A DNA stretch of 64,000 bases from Sphingorhabdus sp. Alg231-15 (GTDB lineage Bacteria > Pseudomonadota > Alphaproteobacteria > Sphingomonadales > Sphingomonadaceae): assembly GCF_900149705.1 (NCBI RefSeq), contig NZ_LT703001.1, positions 2,784,001-2,848,000 on the forward strand. Direction: 5' to 3'. The notes below the pieces were generated by a model, which saw nothing but the letters and a program-made list of their open reading frames with translations, did not search any database and had not been told where the DNA came from. The position numbers and the translations under genes were made by a program. Positions 16,778 to 25,643 of this stretch are shown here, piece after piece. Within the stretch, counting starts at the first letter, position 1; every line of letters begins with the position of its first letter.

Positions 16778-17967
16778 TCGACTGGGATGCCTTGGTAACG
16801 GCCAACAGGCCGCTAAATGCCTTTACCGATTTTGATCGGACCGCGACCGGTGGTGCCGGACCTCTGGCCGGGGTCACCATCGGTGTGAAGGGCAATATCG
16901 CAGTTAATGCCATGCCCTGGACCGCTGGCTGCGAACTATATCGTGACCGTATCGCGGGCAAAGACGCTGCTGTGGTGGCAAAGCTGCGAGCGGATGGCGG
17001 CGCTATTATCGGAATGCTGAATATGGAGGAGGCCGCGCTGGGCGCAAAGACCGACAATCCATGGTTCGGCAAAACATATAATCCGCACAAGGAAGACTAT
17101 ACGCCCGGCGGCTCATCTGGCGGAAGCGGGGCTGCGGTTGCGGCTGGTCTATGCGATGTCGCGTTAGGAACGGACACAATGGGGTCTGTGCGTATACCGG
17201 CCGCTTATTGCGGGGTGTTCGGATTTAAGCCTGCACAATCGGCGATCAGTCAGGATGGTTTGGAGCTCGCGGAACCATCGCTGGACTGTATCGGACCGCT
17301 GGCCCGGAATTTAGACCTGCTGGAAAAGGTCGCAAGAATCATTAGCGATTTTGGTGAGGACCGGGCGGCGACTGGATCACTGGCGACATTGGTCGAAACG
17401 GGTGTTGAGTGCGAATTGGAAGTCATCGAGAATTTTCGCGACATCATGCGCTGGGCGGGGGAAACTATTGCCGTGGCCCAGCTCAAACATAGCTTGTCGC
17501 GCATTCGGTTTGCCGGGTTTATAAAAACATCGAAAGCCATGGCTGCACATTTTGCGGACGAAGATCAAAGCAAGCTTTCCGATAATTTTAAAAAACTGCT
17601 TACCTATGGCCCGAAACGCAGCGCTTCAGATTGGGACGAGGATCAGGCGATTCTCGAACAGACTGCTGAAACGATGCAGATGCTGGTTTCGAAACACGGT
17701 TTTTGTATCTTGCCGACAGCGCCGCAAGGTGCCTTTCCGCATAGCGACGATGCACCAGCCAATCAGGCTGATTATACCTGCCTTGCCAATATTGCAGACC
17801 TTCCGGCGATTACTATTCCTTCCGGCTTTAACGATAATGGCATGCCTTTGGGGCTCCAGATTATAGCGCCACAAGGATGTGAAGCGGATCTATTTGCTCT
17901 GGCGCGAAAGCTGGACGAGAAGTTACGCGGTCATCGTCGCCCCGAAGTTTATTTGGAAATCACATAA
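16774..17967 (+). CDS. Amidase signature family hydrolase
   Basis: Amide hydrolase of 397 residues, no signal peptide. The Ser-cisSer-Lys triad is readable: Lys in GVTIGVKGNIAV, the first Ser in TPGGSSGGSGAAVAAG, and the nucleophile region GTDTMGSVRIPAAYCGVFGFKP, where the usual GTDTGGS has Met in place of one Gly. The family cleaves aliphatic or aromatic amides, ureas and allophanate-like compounds. The gene is coupled to the ligase before it by ATGA. With the nitrilase-like and amine-oxidase-like proteins elsewhere in the regulon it hints at a nitrogen-containing substrate; this is inference, since amidases also act as C-C or ester hydrolases. Confidence 0.92.
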   Translation: MIDWDALVTANRPLNAFTDFDRTATGGAGPLAGVTIGVKGNIAVNAMPWTAGCELYRDRIAGKDAAVVAKLRADGGAIIGMLNMEEAALGAKTDNPWFGKTYNPHKEDYTPGGSSGGSGAAVAAGLCDVALGTDTMGSVRIPAAYCGVFGFKPAQSAISQDGLELAEPSLDCIGPLARNLDLLEKVARIISDFGEDRAATGSLATLVETGVECELEVIENFRDIMRWAGETIAVAQLKHSLSRIRFAGFIKTSKAMAAHFADEDQSKLSDNFKKLLTYGPKRSASDWDEDQAILEQTAETMQMLVSKHGFCILPTAPQGAFPHSDDAPANQADYTCLANIADLPAITIPSGFNDNGMPLGLQIIAPQGCEADLFALARKLDEKLRGHRRPEVYLEIT

Positions 17968-17980
17968 GAGGAGAGAAATT

Positions 17981-18286
17981 ATGCGCATCATTGTATTGTT
18001 TAACCTGAAAGAAGGTGTCGATATTGGCGAATATGAGGAATGGGCGAAGACGCGCGATATTCCGACGGCCAGCGCGCTGAGTTCGGTCACGTCTTTCACG
18101 GTCCATAAGGCGACCGGCTTGTTCGGTTCGGATGATCCTTCGCCTTATGAATATTTCGAGATTATTGACATAACCGGGATGGATGCATTTGTCGCCGATG
18201 TGTCGGACCCTGAATTTCAGGCGATGGCAGCACCGTTTCAGGACTATGCCGACGGTCCTCAATTCATCCTGACAGAAGACCTCTAA
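17981..18286 (+). CDS. REDY/HapK-like small protein
   Basis: Cytosolic protein of 101 residues. MRIIVLFNLKEGVDIGEYEEWAKTRDIPTASAL, the following VTSFTVHKATGLFG, and YEYFEIIDITGMDAF match the pattern of small dimeric alpha/beta-barrel proteins annotated as REDY-like protein HapK, relatives of RedY of undecylprodigiosin biosynthesis. The role in sphingomonads is not established. A strong GAGGAGAG ribosome site precedes the ATG by about seven bases. The stop shares an A with the next start (TAATG). A monooxygenase-like or condensation-assisting role is possible. Confidence 0.8.
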   Translation: MRIIVLFNLKEGVDIGEYEEWAKTRDIPTASALSSVTSFTVHKATGLFGSDDPSPYEYFEIIDITGMDAFVADVSDPEFQAMAAPFQDYADGPQFILTEDL

Positions 18287-19089
18287 TGTCGGGTCGGTTT
18301 GCGGGAAAAACGATTGTTGTTACCGGCTCCGGCAAGGAAAAGGGGTTAGGGCAGGGCATATTGCAGCGTTTTGCCGATGAAGGAGCAAACTGCGTGGTTT
18401 CTGACCTGTCCATTGGCGACCAAGAAGAAGGCGTAGCCGAGGAATTGCGCACGCGTGGTGCCAAAGTGGCGACCATTACATGCGATGTCAGCGATGCAGC
18501 GCAATGTCAGGCGTTGGTCGATCAAAGCGTGGATGCTTTTGGCGCGGTTGACATTTTCGTCAACAATGCCGGTATCGGTTTCATGATGAAGCCACTTCTG
18601 GAAGTCGATACGGCGAAGGAATGGGATCAGGTTATCGGTGTAAATCTATCCGGTGCCTTTTACTGTACCCAAGCGGCAGCTAAAACGATGGTTGCAGCTG
18701 GCAACGGCGGGAGAATTATCAATATAGCATCGCAGGCCGCAAAAACCGGTTTCCCGCATCTGCCCGCTTATGTCAGTTCCAAACATGGTATGGTGGGTCT
18801 GACCCGGGCGAGCGCCGTCGAGCTGGGTACGCACGGGATTACCGTCAACGCTGTTTGCCCCAATCATGTGACGACCGGTCTGGGTGCGCAGCAGAATGCA
18901 TATTTTTCAAAGCTGCTCGGCTTTGACAGCGTCGAGGACTACCTCGCCAATATGAGCAAGAGTAATCCGATGGGCAGGCCCGGCCTGCCATCTGACACAG
19001 CGGCGGCCTGTGCCTGGCTGGCCAGCGACGATGCCTTTTATGTCACCGGAGAAGCCATTAACGTCTCTGGCGGAGAGGAAATGCATTGA
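18286..19089 (+). CDS. Short-chain dehydrogenase/reductase
   Basis: Classical SDR of 267 residues. The Rossmann motif reads TIVVTGSGKEKGLGQG, slightly expanded from the usual TGxxxGIG, followed by NNAGIGF and the catalytic Ser (INIASQAA) and Tyr/Lys (YVSSK). The C-terminus INVSGGEEMH is typical. It probably oxidises or reduces a secondary alcohol or ketone in the cluster's pathway. It is coupled at both ends by overlapping stop and start codons. Substrate and cofactor cannot be read with confidence; an acidic Asp after the second strand (VVSDLS) favours NAD. Confidence 0.9.
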   Translation: MSGRFAGKTIVVTGSGKEKGLGQGILQRFADEGANCVVSDLSIGDQEEGVAEELRTRGAKVATITCDVSDAAQCQALVDQSVDAFGAVDIFVNNAGIGFMMKPLLEVDTAKEWDQVIGVNLSGAFYCTQAAAKTMVAAGNGGRIINIASQAAKTGFPHLPAYVSSKHGMVGLTRASAVELGTHGITVNAVCPNHVTTGLGAQQNAYFSKLLGFDSVEDYLANMSKSNPMGRPGLPSDTAAACAWLASDDAFYVTGEAINVSGGEEMH

Positions 19090-19511
19090 TGATGCACTAT
19101 GCCGGGGCCTGCCATTGTGGCGCGCTGACGCTGGATTTTCGCAGCAAAAAATCGCCAGCGGAACTCGGCGCGCGGACCTGCCAATGTTCTTTTTGCCAAG
19201 TGCATGGCGCGTCTTGGACATCCGACCCTGAGGGCAATGTAGTTATCACGTTGTCCGGTCCGGTTTCGCGATATCGTTTCGGAACGAAGACAGCGGAATT
19301 TCTGGTCTGCACAAATTGCGGTGTCGTTCCTGCTGTTGTCAGCGAAATTGAGGGACGGTTGCTCGGCGTGATCCGTGTTGACTGTCTCGAGCAGAGCGCG
19401 GTCTTTCTCGCGCAGGCCGCGCCCATGGACCTCGATGGGGAAATACTGGATTCACGCCTGGACCGCCGGGCGAAGGGCTGGACACCGGCCAAGATCAAGG
19501 ACAAAAACTGA
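19089..19511 (+). CDS. GFA/CENP-V family zinc protein
   Basis: Zinc-binding protein of about 140 residues of the glutathione-dependent formaldehyde-activating family. The zinc cysteines are visible: CHCGAL near the start, CQCSFCQ and CTNCGV. The start shares bases with the previous stop (TGATGATG), giving two adjacent ATGs. The family name overstates what is known; many members have no measured formaldehyde activity. Here it may help to deal with a reactive aldehyde or thiol adduct formed in the pathway. Confidence 0.85.
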   Translation: MMHYAGACHCGALTLDFRSKKSPAELGARTCQCSFCQVHGASWTSDPEGNVVITLSGPVSRYRFGTKTAEFLVCTNCGVVPAVVSEIEGRLLGVIRVDCLEQSAVFLAQAAPMDLDGEILDSRLDRRAKGWTPAKIKDKN

Positions 19512-19527
19512 TATGCAGGAAGAACGA

Positions 19528-20379
19528 ATGGATTGGCCTGATGGCGCGAAAATGGCGCTGAGCATTGTCGTCAATGTCGAAGAAGGCAGCGAGATGACCG
19601 TGGCGCGTGGCGATCGCGGGATGGAGCCGGTGGATGAGCTTGGCATCCATATCAAATCGCCAATCCGCAACTATGGCAATGAAAGCAATTATCTCTACGG
19701 CATCAAGGCAGGCGCCCCGCGCATCGTCAAACTGCTCAAAGAATATGAGATCATGGCGAGTTGGACCGTCGCGGCTATGAGTCTGGAAAACCATCCGGAA
19801 ATTGGCGCGGCTATTGCGGATATGGGCCATGAACCGGTTAGCCATGGCTATCGCTGGGTCCATCAGTTCAAGATGGATGAGGACAAGGAACGTGAGTTTA
19901 TCCGCAAGGCAGTTTCATCGATTGAGAAAACAACCGGCACGCGGCCTTATGGTTGGCTGTCACGCTATTTCCATACCGACAATACGCGCCGTCTGCTGAT
20001 CGAAGAGGGCTTTGCCTATCATATGGATGATTATTCCGGCGATATTCCCTTTTGGGACAAATCGACGGTGCCGGAAAAACCAATTGCGATTGTGCCCTAT
20101 CAACTCGATAGCAACGATATGAAAATGTGGACCGATCCGGCGATGACGCCTCAGCAATGGCTGGATTATGCCAAGCATAATTTCGACCAAGTTTTTCGCG
20201 AGGGCGAAGAAGGCAATCCGAAAATGATGTCGCTAGGTCTGCATCTGCGCATCATCGGTCGTCCGGGGCGCATCTGGGCTTTTGAAGAATTTCTAAAGCA
20301 TGTGCGGTCGAAGAACGATGTCTGGGTGACCACGCGTCATCAGATTGCCCAGCATCTGGCGAAGGTTGATCCTGCATGA
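19528..20379 (+). CDS. Polysaccharide deacetylase-like / PuuE-type allantoinase
   Basis: NodB-type hydrolase of 283 residues. It begins MDWPDGAKMALSIVVNVEEGSE, like PuuE allantoinases, and contains SWTVAAMSLENHPEIGAAIADMGHEPVSHGYRW (metal-site region) and TRPYGWLSRYFHTDNTRRLL. Start choice: the ATG five bases after AGGAAG; an ATG 15 bases upstream (MQEERM) is possible. PuuE-type members open cyclic amides such as allantoin, so with the amidase it may open a lactam, imide or hydantoin-like ring; that is inference. Its stop overlaps the next start as ATGA. Confidence 0.85.
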   Translation: MDWPDGAKMALSIVVNVEEGSEMTVARGDRGMEPVDELGIHIKSPIRNYGNESNYLYGIKAGAPRIVKLLKEYEIMASWTVAAMSLENHPEIGAAIADMGHEPVSHGYRWVHQFKMDEDKEREFIRKAVSSIEKTTGTRPYGWLSRYFHTDNTRRLLIEEGFAYHMDDYSGDIPFWDKSTVPEKPIAIVPYQLDSNDMKMWTDPAMTPQQWLDYAKHNFDQVFREGEEGNPKMMSLGLHLRIIGRPGRIWAFEEFLKHVRSKNDVWVTTRHQIAQHLAKVDPA

Positions 20380-21140
20380 CATTGCGGTTGGAGAAAAAGG
20401 GCAAGGTCGCGCATCTGCTCATTGACCGGCCGGAAAAGCGCAATGCGTTTAATCAGGCCATGTGGGAGCTGCTCCCCGAATTACTCGCCGATGCGATGGC
20501 GGATGATGCAATCCGCGTGTTGATGCTGCATGCCAGCCGCAAAGACAGCGCCTTTTGCGCCGGTGCCGATATTGGCGAATTTGCGACTGGTTCCAGCGAC
20601 CCAGAATGGCGCGCGCGCAATCAGGCTGCTATTGGCCGGGTCCAGCATGAACTGGCGCAAGCGCCCAAGCCAACCATAGCTATTGTTGATGGCGATTGTG
20701 TGGGTGGCGGCTGCGGCATCGCACTGGCCTGTGACATGCGGGTTGCTGCGCCAGGTGCGCGTTTCGGGATTACGCCGTCGAAACTGGGATTGGTCTATCC
20801 GCTGCACGACACCAAGTTGCTTGTCGATCTGGTCGGGCCTTCGCAAGCCAAGCGGATATTGTTCACTGGGCAACTGCTGTCTGCGCAGCAAGCGCTGGAT
20901 ATCGGCTTGATCACCTTATTGGCTGACGATCCCTATGCAGAGGCTGAAGCGCTGGCTGCTACGATGGCGTCGGTCTCTTTACACAGCCAGACGATGAGCA
21001 AGTCGATCATCAAGCGCATATTGGACGGGCAAGCTGACGACGATGCCGAGACATCCGCGCTGTTTGACTCTGCCTTTGAAAGCGATGATTTCAAGGAAGG
21101 CGTCAGCGCCTTCATGGAAAAGAGAAAGCCGGAATTTTGA
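20376..21140 (+). CDS. Enoyl-CoA hydratase/isomerase family protein
   Basis: Crotonase-fold protein of 254 residues. LLIDRPEKRNAFNQAMWELL, SAFCAGADIGEFA (first oxyanion-hole segment) and IVDGDCVGGGCGIALACDMRVAA (second) are all readable. In the usual catalytic segment it reads SKLGLVYPLHDTK instead of a Gly-rich LGxxPGxGG, so one of the hydratase Glu residues may be replaced and the activity could be an isomerase or a C-C hydrolase. It is coupled by ATGA to the deacetylase-like gene. Confidence 0.9.
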   Translation: MTLRLEKKGKVAHLLIDRPEKRNAFNQAMWELLPELLADAMADDAIRVLMLHASRKDSAFCAGADIGEFATGSSDPEWRARNQAAIGRVQHELAQAPKPTIAIVDGDCVGGGCGIALACDMRVAAPGARFGITPSKLGLVYPLHDTKLLVDLVGPSQAKRILFTGQLLSAQQALDIGLITLLADDPYAEAEALAATMASVSLHSQTMSKSIIKRILDGQADDDAETSALFDSAFESDDFKEGVSAFMEKRKPEF

Positions 21141-21141
21141 T

Positions 21142-22044
21142 ATGACACATGCTTTGCAACATGGTTCGATACTCGGCGGCGTCGCGACGGTGCCGGATCT
21201 GGAAGCGGCGCTGAAAGACTATCGCGATGTGCTCGGCATGCAGGTCGTTGATAGCGGACCAATGAGCGATGATCTGGCGCAAAGCTGGCATTGCCCGAAC
21301 AGCGCCGGTGCACCCATGGCGGTGCTGCAACCGGCCAGCGGAGCCGACTGCTTCATTCGTCTGGTCGAACAGCCTGATCATCCGGATTTCAAACCAACGA
21401 CTACTTATGGCTGGGCGGCCTATGAGCTGACGGTACAGGATGTGTTTGGCTGGCCTGACAGGTTGCAAGGCAGCGGCTTTGATATCATCGGTTCTCCGAA
21501 GGAGCTGGAAGGACTACCCTTTTTCGTGCCGATGCAAGTGCTGGGGACCGGGCGGGAAATGGTCTATCTCAATGAGGTGCGCGAAGACACGCCTTCAACG
21601 GATCTTCCCAAAGCACAGTCGTTAACCGACCATATCTTCATCGTCATATTGGCGACACCGGATCGCGCGGGGACCGTGGACTGGTATCGCGACCAGCTAC
21701 ATCTGACCGTCGGTGACACCTATACGCTGGAATATAGCATGATCAACGACGCGTTCGGAAAACCGGCGGGCACGGTTTCTGATCTAACCATGGTTCAAAA
21801 TGACCGATTACCGATTGTCGAGGTTGACGATTATCCGGAAGAGGCGACGCCGCGGCCACGGCATGACGGTATGTTGCCACCGGGCAATGCGCTGGTAACG
21901 CTCGCCGTCGCCGATCTGGATGCGATCGCAATCGACTGGATTGCGCCGCCAAAGGTGCGGGCGGGCGCGCTTTATCGGGATCGCCGAACAGCGACGGCGC
22001 TTGGTCCGGCGGGTGAACTCCTGGAACTGGTCGAGATCGGCTAA
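21142..22044 (+). CDS. VOC superfamily protein with two glyoxalase-like modules
   Basis: Protein of 300 residues containing two tandem vicinal-oxygen-chelate repeats: one from HGSILGGVATVPDLEAALKDYRDVLGMQV to about residue 130, and another starting TDHIFIVILATPDRAGTVDWYRDQLHL. Such proteins are ring-cleaving dioxygenases, glyoxalases or epimerases; the complete set of metal ligands cannot be assigned by eye. It is the last gene of the plus-strand operon, and its stop codon overlaps the stop of the convergent operon, leaving no space for a terminator. Confidence 0.82.
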   Translation: MTHALQHGSILGGVATVPDLEAALKDYRDVLGMQVVDSGPMSDDLAQSWHCPNSAGAPMAVLQPASGADCFIRLVEQPDHPDFKPTTTYGWAAYELTVQDVFGWPDRLQGSGFDIIGSPKELEGLPFFVPMQVLGTGREMVYLNEVREDTPSTDLPKAQSLTDHIFIVILATPDRAGTVDWYRDQLHLTVGDTYTLEYSMINDAFGKPAGTVSDLTMVQNDRLPIVEVDDYPEEATPRPRHDGMLPPGNALVTLAVADLDAIAIDWIAPPKVRAGALYRDRRTATALGPAGELLELVEIG

Positions 22045-22547
22045 TTGGCAGGCCGCTCTTCGGTCAGCACATCCGGGGCCTGATTATCCATGTCACGCCA
22101 CAGTCGCCATGCACCATTTGACCCTTTTTTGAAGACCAGGAAGGAGCGACCCTTCACCTCGACCGGATCGCCTTCGGACCTTTCGATAGTCATCCAATAT
22201 TTTGCGGTGAGATAGCCGCGATTTCCATCGATGAGAATCTCCTCATTGGCAAAGTCGATACGGACTTTGTTGCCCGCTTTTGTATTGCGACCGAGAAAAG
22301 TGAGAATCGCTTCAACGCCGCGAACGGCGGGCGTACCATGGGTCATTAAAACTGCATCGGATTCATACATTTCACGCAGCTGTTCCGTGTCGCCAGCCTC
22401 GAAATACTGTTTCCAGCGCGTGCTCCAACGTGCAATTTTCTGCTCATCGGTCGACTTGGTTTGCGCATGTGTTTCCGCCGCCCAAGTTGATGAAGCTGGG
22501 ATCGACAAAGCGAATATCGCCGACACTAATATTGCGGTCTTGATCAT
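22041..22547 (-). CDS. Secreted SnoaL/DUF4440-like protein
   Basis: Protein of 168 residues with a Sec signal (MIKTAILVSAIFALSIPASSTWA) followed by a nuclear-transport-factor-2 fold sequence: RWSTRWKQYFEAGDTEQLREMYESDAVLMTHGTPAVRG and KYWMTIERSEGDPVEVKGRSFLVFKKGSNGAWRLWRDMDNQ. The start overlaps the upstream stop (ATGA). It is the ninth and last gene of the operon that begins with DUF1330. Periplasmic NTF2-like proteins can be isomerases, hydratases or binding proteins; no catalytic assignment is possible. Confidence 0.82.
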   Translation of the reverse strand: MIKTAILVSAIFALSIPASSTWAAETHAQTKSTDEQKIARWSTRWKQYFEAGDTEQLREMYESDAVLMTHGTPAVRGVEAILTFLGRNTKAGNKVRIDFANEEILIDGNRGYLTAKYWMTIERSEGDPVEVKGRSFLVFKKGSNGAWRLWRDMDNQAPDVLTEERPAN

Positions 22548-23143
22548 GGGTTTTGCCGATGCTGTCCTGCTTGCCATTGATCGGGCTTATACAGCGCACT
22601 TGCAGAGTCAAAGGGCTTGTCTTCAAGTGCCGTCGCCAGGCTGTCGTTCCAGCGATTGAGAAAACCAAACATGCTGATTACTGCCATGATTTCGGTTTTC
22701 TGGCGTGCGTCATAAAAGGCATCAAGTGCTTTGAAATGCTGATCAGTCGCTGCATTTGGTACCTGTCCGGCGGCAAACGCAAGGTCGAGGGCCGCCCGCT
22801 CGGCCTCTGTGAATAAAACGCTGGACTGATAGTCCCAGACCGCTTTCACCTTCTCTTCATCCACGCCGACATCGCGCGCGCCCAATGTTGTATGCGCCTT
22901 GCAATATTGGCACCCGGCGGCCGCGCTGACGACGGCCCCGATCAGACGCTTCAAACCATTGTCGATAGCGCTTTCGCCATAGATCACGCTGACCAGCCCG
23001 CGAAACGCGCCGAGCAACTCCGGCCAATGGGCCATGGTCATCACCGAATTGGGTACATAGCCCATCAGGTTTTCGGAGAATTTCAACGCAGCCTGCGTCT
23101 CGTCGGGCAGTTCATCCATGGCCAGTGGCGTGATGCGAGTCAT
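22544..23143 (-). CDS. AhpD-like carboxymuconolactone decarboxylase family protein
   Basis: Protein of 199 residues from the CMD/AhpD group. The redox motif GCQYCKAHT (C78, C81, H84) is the alkylhydroperoxidase CxxC-x2-H type, pointing to peroxidase or thiol-redox work rather than lactone decarboxylation. It may detoxify peroxides produced by oxidases of the cluster. The start is ATG with an AGGAGAG ribosome site; the stop overlaps the next start. Confidence 0.9.
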   Translation of the reverse strand: MTRITPLAMDELPDETQAALKFSENLMGYVPNSVMTMAHWPELLGAFRGLVSVIYGESAIDNGLKRLIGAVVSAAAGCQYCKAHTTLGARDVGVDEEKVKAVWDYQSSVLFTEAERAALDLAFAAGQVPNAATDQHFKALDAFYDARQKTEIMAVISMFGFLNRWNDSLATALEDKPFDSASALYKPDQWQAGQHRQNP

Positions 23144-23173
23144 TTTTCTGCTCTCCTCAAGAAATATGAAAGC

Positions 23174-23476
23174 CTACCATATCTTGCCACCAATCCAGTC
23201 ACCAGCGGCAGCGGTAAATTCATTTATGCGAATATCGGCCCAGATGTCGGCGTGAAAATAGGGATCGGCTTCGAGCTGCGCGCGGGCATCTTCCGCCGTC
23301 TCGGCCTTGACGATCAACAGCGATCCCACCGTGTCGCCCTGCTCGTTTTTAAATGGCCCAGCGACAAACAGATTGTCGATTGTTTTTTCGATATGGGCAA
23401 AATGGGCAGCACGTGTGTCGAGGCGTTTTTGTTCGGTACCCGGCTTGTCAGTGCAATATATGGCAAAGGCTTTCAT
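23174..23476 (-). CDS. YCII-related protein
   Basis: Small dimeric ferredoxin-like protein of 100 residues. MKAFAIYCTDKPGTEQKRLDTRAAHFAHIE (with the family His) and GSLLIVKAETAEDARAQLEADPYFHADIW are typical of the YciI family. Roles proposed for relatives include hydrolase- or dehydrochlorinase-like chemistry, but none is established here. It overlaps the preceding hydrolase gene by four bases (ATGA). Confidence 0.87.
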   Translation of the reverse strand: MKAFAIYCTDKPGTEQKRLDTRAAHFAHIEKTIDNLFVAGPFKNEQGDTVGSLLIVKAETAEDARAQLEADPYFHADIWADIRINEFTAAAGDWIGGKIW

Positions 23477-24279
23477 GATGTGGTCCTGTCCAGAAAGTTC
23501 AATACTTCCTCAGCTGTCAAATCCGCCGCCTCGTCGAGCACCGCGCGTTTGATATCCAGCCGCTCGATGAATGTTGCGCTCGGCATGATCTCGGCAGCAT
23601 GACGGGTGGCGGTAAGTAAGCCTGATTGCGAGGCCAATATCAATGTCTCGTGTGTGATCGTCGGTAATTTTCCTTCGACATTGTAGCTGAATGCTGCATG
23701 GAAAGCCTTGTTCATCAACCGGCCCGGACGCAACTGTTCGGTAAACATTTCAAAACTGCGGTCCAGTGTCTGGCTTTCGATACGCTTGGTCATTCCCCGA
23801 TCCCATGGTCCTTCAAGGCAGGCAAGGTCCGGTGTGATCTCGAAAGGCTTTGCACTCGCGGTTCGAAATTTAGCACTCGTTTCGACATCAAAGGCTGGCA
23901 CGTCGACCAGCGCCAGACGCCCTATTTTCTTGGGCTCGGCCAGAGCCAATTCGGCTGCGACGAGATTGCCGGTGTGAAAGCCCATCAGGTCGACCGGACC
24001 ATCGCCTGATTGTTCATCAACCACTGCAGTTATCGCTGCAGCATATTCCTCTATTGTCGGTTCTTCTTTGAAAGCATCCGATCCGCCATGGCCGGGATAA
24101 TCCGGCGCAAAAACACGGCGATCTTGCGCGAGATGCGGCATTATGGTGGTAAAGGCGAGCCCACTGAACGGGGCCGGGTGCAGGCAATATAGGTCGGGTC
24201 GAGTCAACGGTCCTTTCGGTTCCAGCATCCGCCAGTGCACTTGACCGAACGGGCCGTCGCTATAGCCCTTGCGGATCAT
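23473..24279 (-). CDS. Alpha/beta hydrolase fold protein with unusual G-F-H-T-G elbow
   Basis: Cytosolic protein of 268 residues. The fold is clear: GPFGQVHWRML, oxyanion segment LHPAPFSGLAF, DYPGHGGSDAF and VDLMGFHTGNLVAAELAL. The nucleophile elbow, normally G-x-S-x-G, reads G100-F-H102-T-G104, placing His where Ser, Cys or Asp is expected. No usual C-terminal catalytic His is evident. The secreted homologue elsewhere in this regulon (29186-30166) has the same feature. It could be a non-hydrolytic member such as a cofactor-free oxygenase or lyase. It is coupled by ATGA on both sides, to the MFS and YCII-related genes. Confidence 0.87.
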   Translation of the reverse strand: MIRKGYSDGPFGQVHWRMLEPKGPLTRPDLYCLHPAPFSGLAFTTIMPHLAQDRRVFAPDYPGHGGSDAFKEEPTIEEYAAAITAVVDEQSGDGPVDLMGFHTGNLVAAELALAEPKKIGRLALVDVPAFDVETSAKFRTASAKPFEITPDLACLEGPWDRGMTKRIESQTLDRSFEMFTEQLRPGRLMNKAFHAAFSYNVEGKLPTITHETLILASQSGLLTATRHAAEIMPSATFIERLDIKRAVLDEAADLTAEEVLNFLDRTTS

Positions 24280-25643
24280 TCGCTGGCGGCGCCCAGGCGC
24301 ACCATCTGTTCCCGATAGAGTCGCCGCGTCACTGGCATCATCACAAACGGCACAAGGCCAAAGATCAGCGGAACCGCTGCGACGGCATAGCGGAGATTAT
24401 CTTCGCCAAAAACGCTGCTCGACAATTCACCGACTGCGATAGGACCTAGTGAACCGAACCAGCTGATCGCCAGATAATAGAGAGCGACCACCTGACCCCG
24501 GATTTGTGCTGGCGTGATAACCAGCAAGGATGTGACACCGATAGCCGAGACAATTCCGATACCGACGGTATTTATGCATAATATTGCAAAGGCCAGTTCC
24601 GCGCTGGGCATGAACAGGGGAATGGCGGCTGTCGGAACCATGATGAAAAAGCCTATATAGAGAATGCGCAAAGATGCATCCTGCACGCCTTTTTTCGTCC
24701 ACCAGTCGGAAATGGTGCCCATGATCATCATGTTGGCTGGACCTATGATCAGCAACGCAACGCCGTTTACGAAAGCATATTTCTGCGCCGACCATCCCCA
24801 GGTTCGTTCAAACGTGGGAGCCAGAAAACCCTGGCTATAAGCGATGGTCGTCATGGTGCAGATGATCAGTACGAAGCCGATATAGAGTGTCTTGTTGCGC
24901 CAGATATATTTGAGAGCGTCGAAAAAGCCGCTGCCGCTGATGACCTCTGCTGAGGCTTCTACCGGTCGCCGTGCCGGTTCCTTCATAAACAGGAAGAAGA
25001 GCGCAAAAATCATGCCGGGAAGGCCAACAATTATCAGCGTGAAACGCCATGGTGACAATTCTCCGAAAAAGGGCAGGGACTGGCTGCCACTCGCCGCGGT
25101 CCAAGCGATGATCGCGCCGCTCAACAGGGAGGCGAGGCCGGCACCAATCGGAAGAGCGGAGGAATAAAAGGCTATCGGTTTGCCGCGTTTCTCAGTGGGA
25201 AAACTGTCGCCAATCATTGAAAATGTCGCGGGGCTAAGAGTCGCTTCACCCACGCCGACGCCCATGCGCGCGGCGAACAATTGGAAGAAGTTTTTTGCCA
25301 CGCCGGTTGCGACAGTTGCCGCAGACCATAAGGCCACACCAACGGATACAATCCAGATGCGCTTACCGCGATCAATCAGCCAGCCCATGAAAATGCCGAC
25401 AAAGCCATAGACTAATGTGAATGCGCTAAGCAGCCAGCCGATTTGACGGTCGGACAAATCAAACTCCGCCTTGATCGGTTCAATCAAAAGCCCGAGGATA
25501 TAGCGGTCCACAAAACTGAAAATATAGGCAATGGTCAGCATTACCACCAGAAACCAGCCAGCCGTGGCGCTGGGATATGGCTTCACAGGCGTATCAGAAG
25601 CAGCAGCGGCCTCTGCTTCGGGTTGATCCGTCTGACTGGCCAT
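24276..25643 (-). CDS. MFS transporter, spinster-like
   Basis: Inner-membrane permease of 455 residues with about twelve hydrophobic segments. After a hydrophilic tail, the first helix reads GWFLVVMLTIAYIFSFVDRYILGLLI, the D-R motif seen in spinster/ExuT-like MFS carriers, with motif A-like FMGWLIDRGKR and RMGVGVGEATLSPATFSMIGDSF. It sits in the middle of the nine-gene operon between a VOC protein and the hydrolase, and probably carries the periplasmically processed substrate inward. The substrate is unknown. Confidence 0.92.
   Translation of the reverse strand: MASQTDQPEAEAAAASDTPVKPYPSATAGWFLVVMLTIAYIFSFVDRYILGLLIEPIKAEFDLSDRQIGWLLSAFTLVYGFVGIFMGWLIDRGKRIWIVSVGVALWSAATVATGVAKNFFQLFAARMGVGVGEATLSPATFSMIGDSFPTEKRGKPIAFYSSALPIGAGLASLLSGAIIAWTAASGSQSLPFFGELSPWRFTLIIVGLPGMIFALFFLFMKEPARRPVEASAEVISGSGFFDALKYIWRNKTLYIGFVLIICTMTTIAYSQGFLAPTFERTWGWSAQKYAFVNGVALLIIGPANMMIMGTISDWWTKKGVQDASLRILYIGFFIMVPTAAIPLFMPSAELAFAILCINTVGIGIVSAIGVTSLLVITPAQIRGQVVALYYLAISWFGSLGPIAVGELSSSVFGEDNLRYAVAAVPLIFGLVPFVMMPVTRRLYREQMVRLGAASE

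Noticed and set aside
19251-19260. TTGTCCGGTC resembling the operator
   Set aside because: One arm only, inside the GFA-family gene; no promoter is expected there.
25444-25460. GACGGTCGGACAAATC half operator
   Set aside because: Inside the MFS gene; the left arm is absent.
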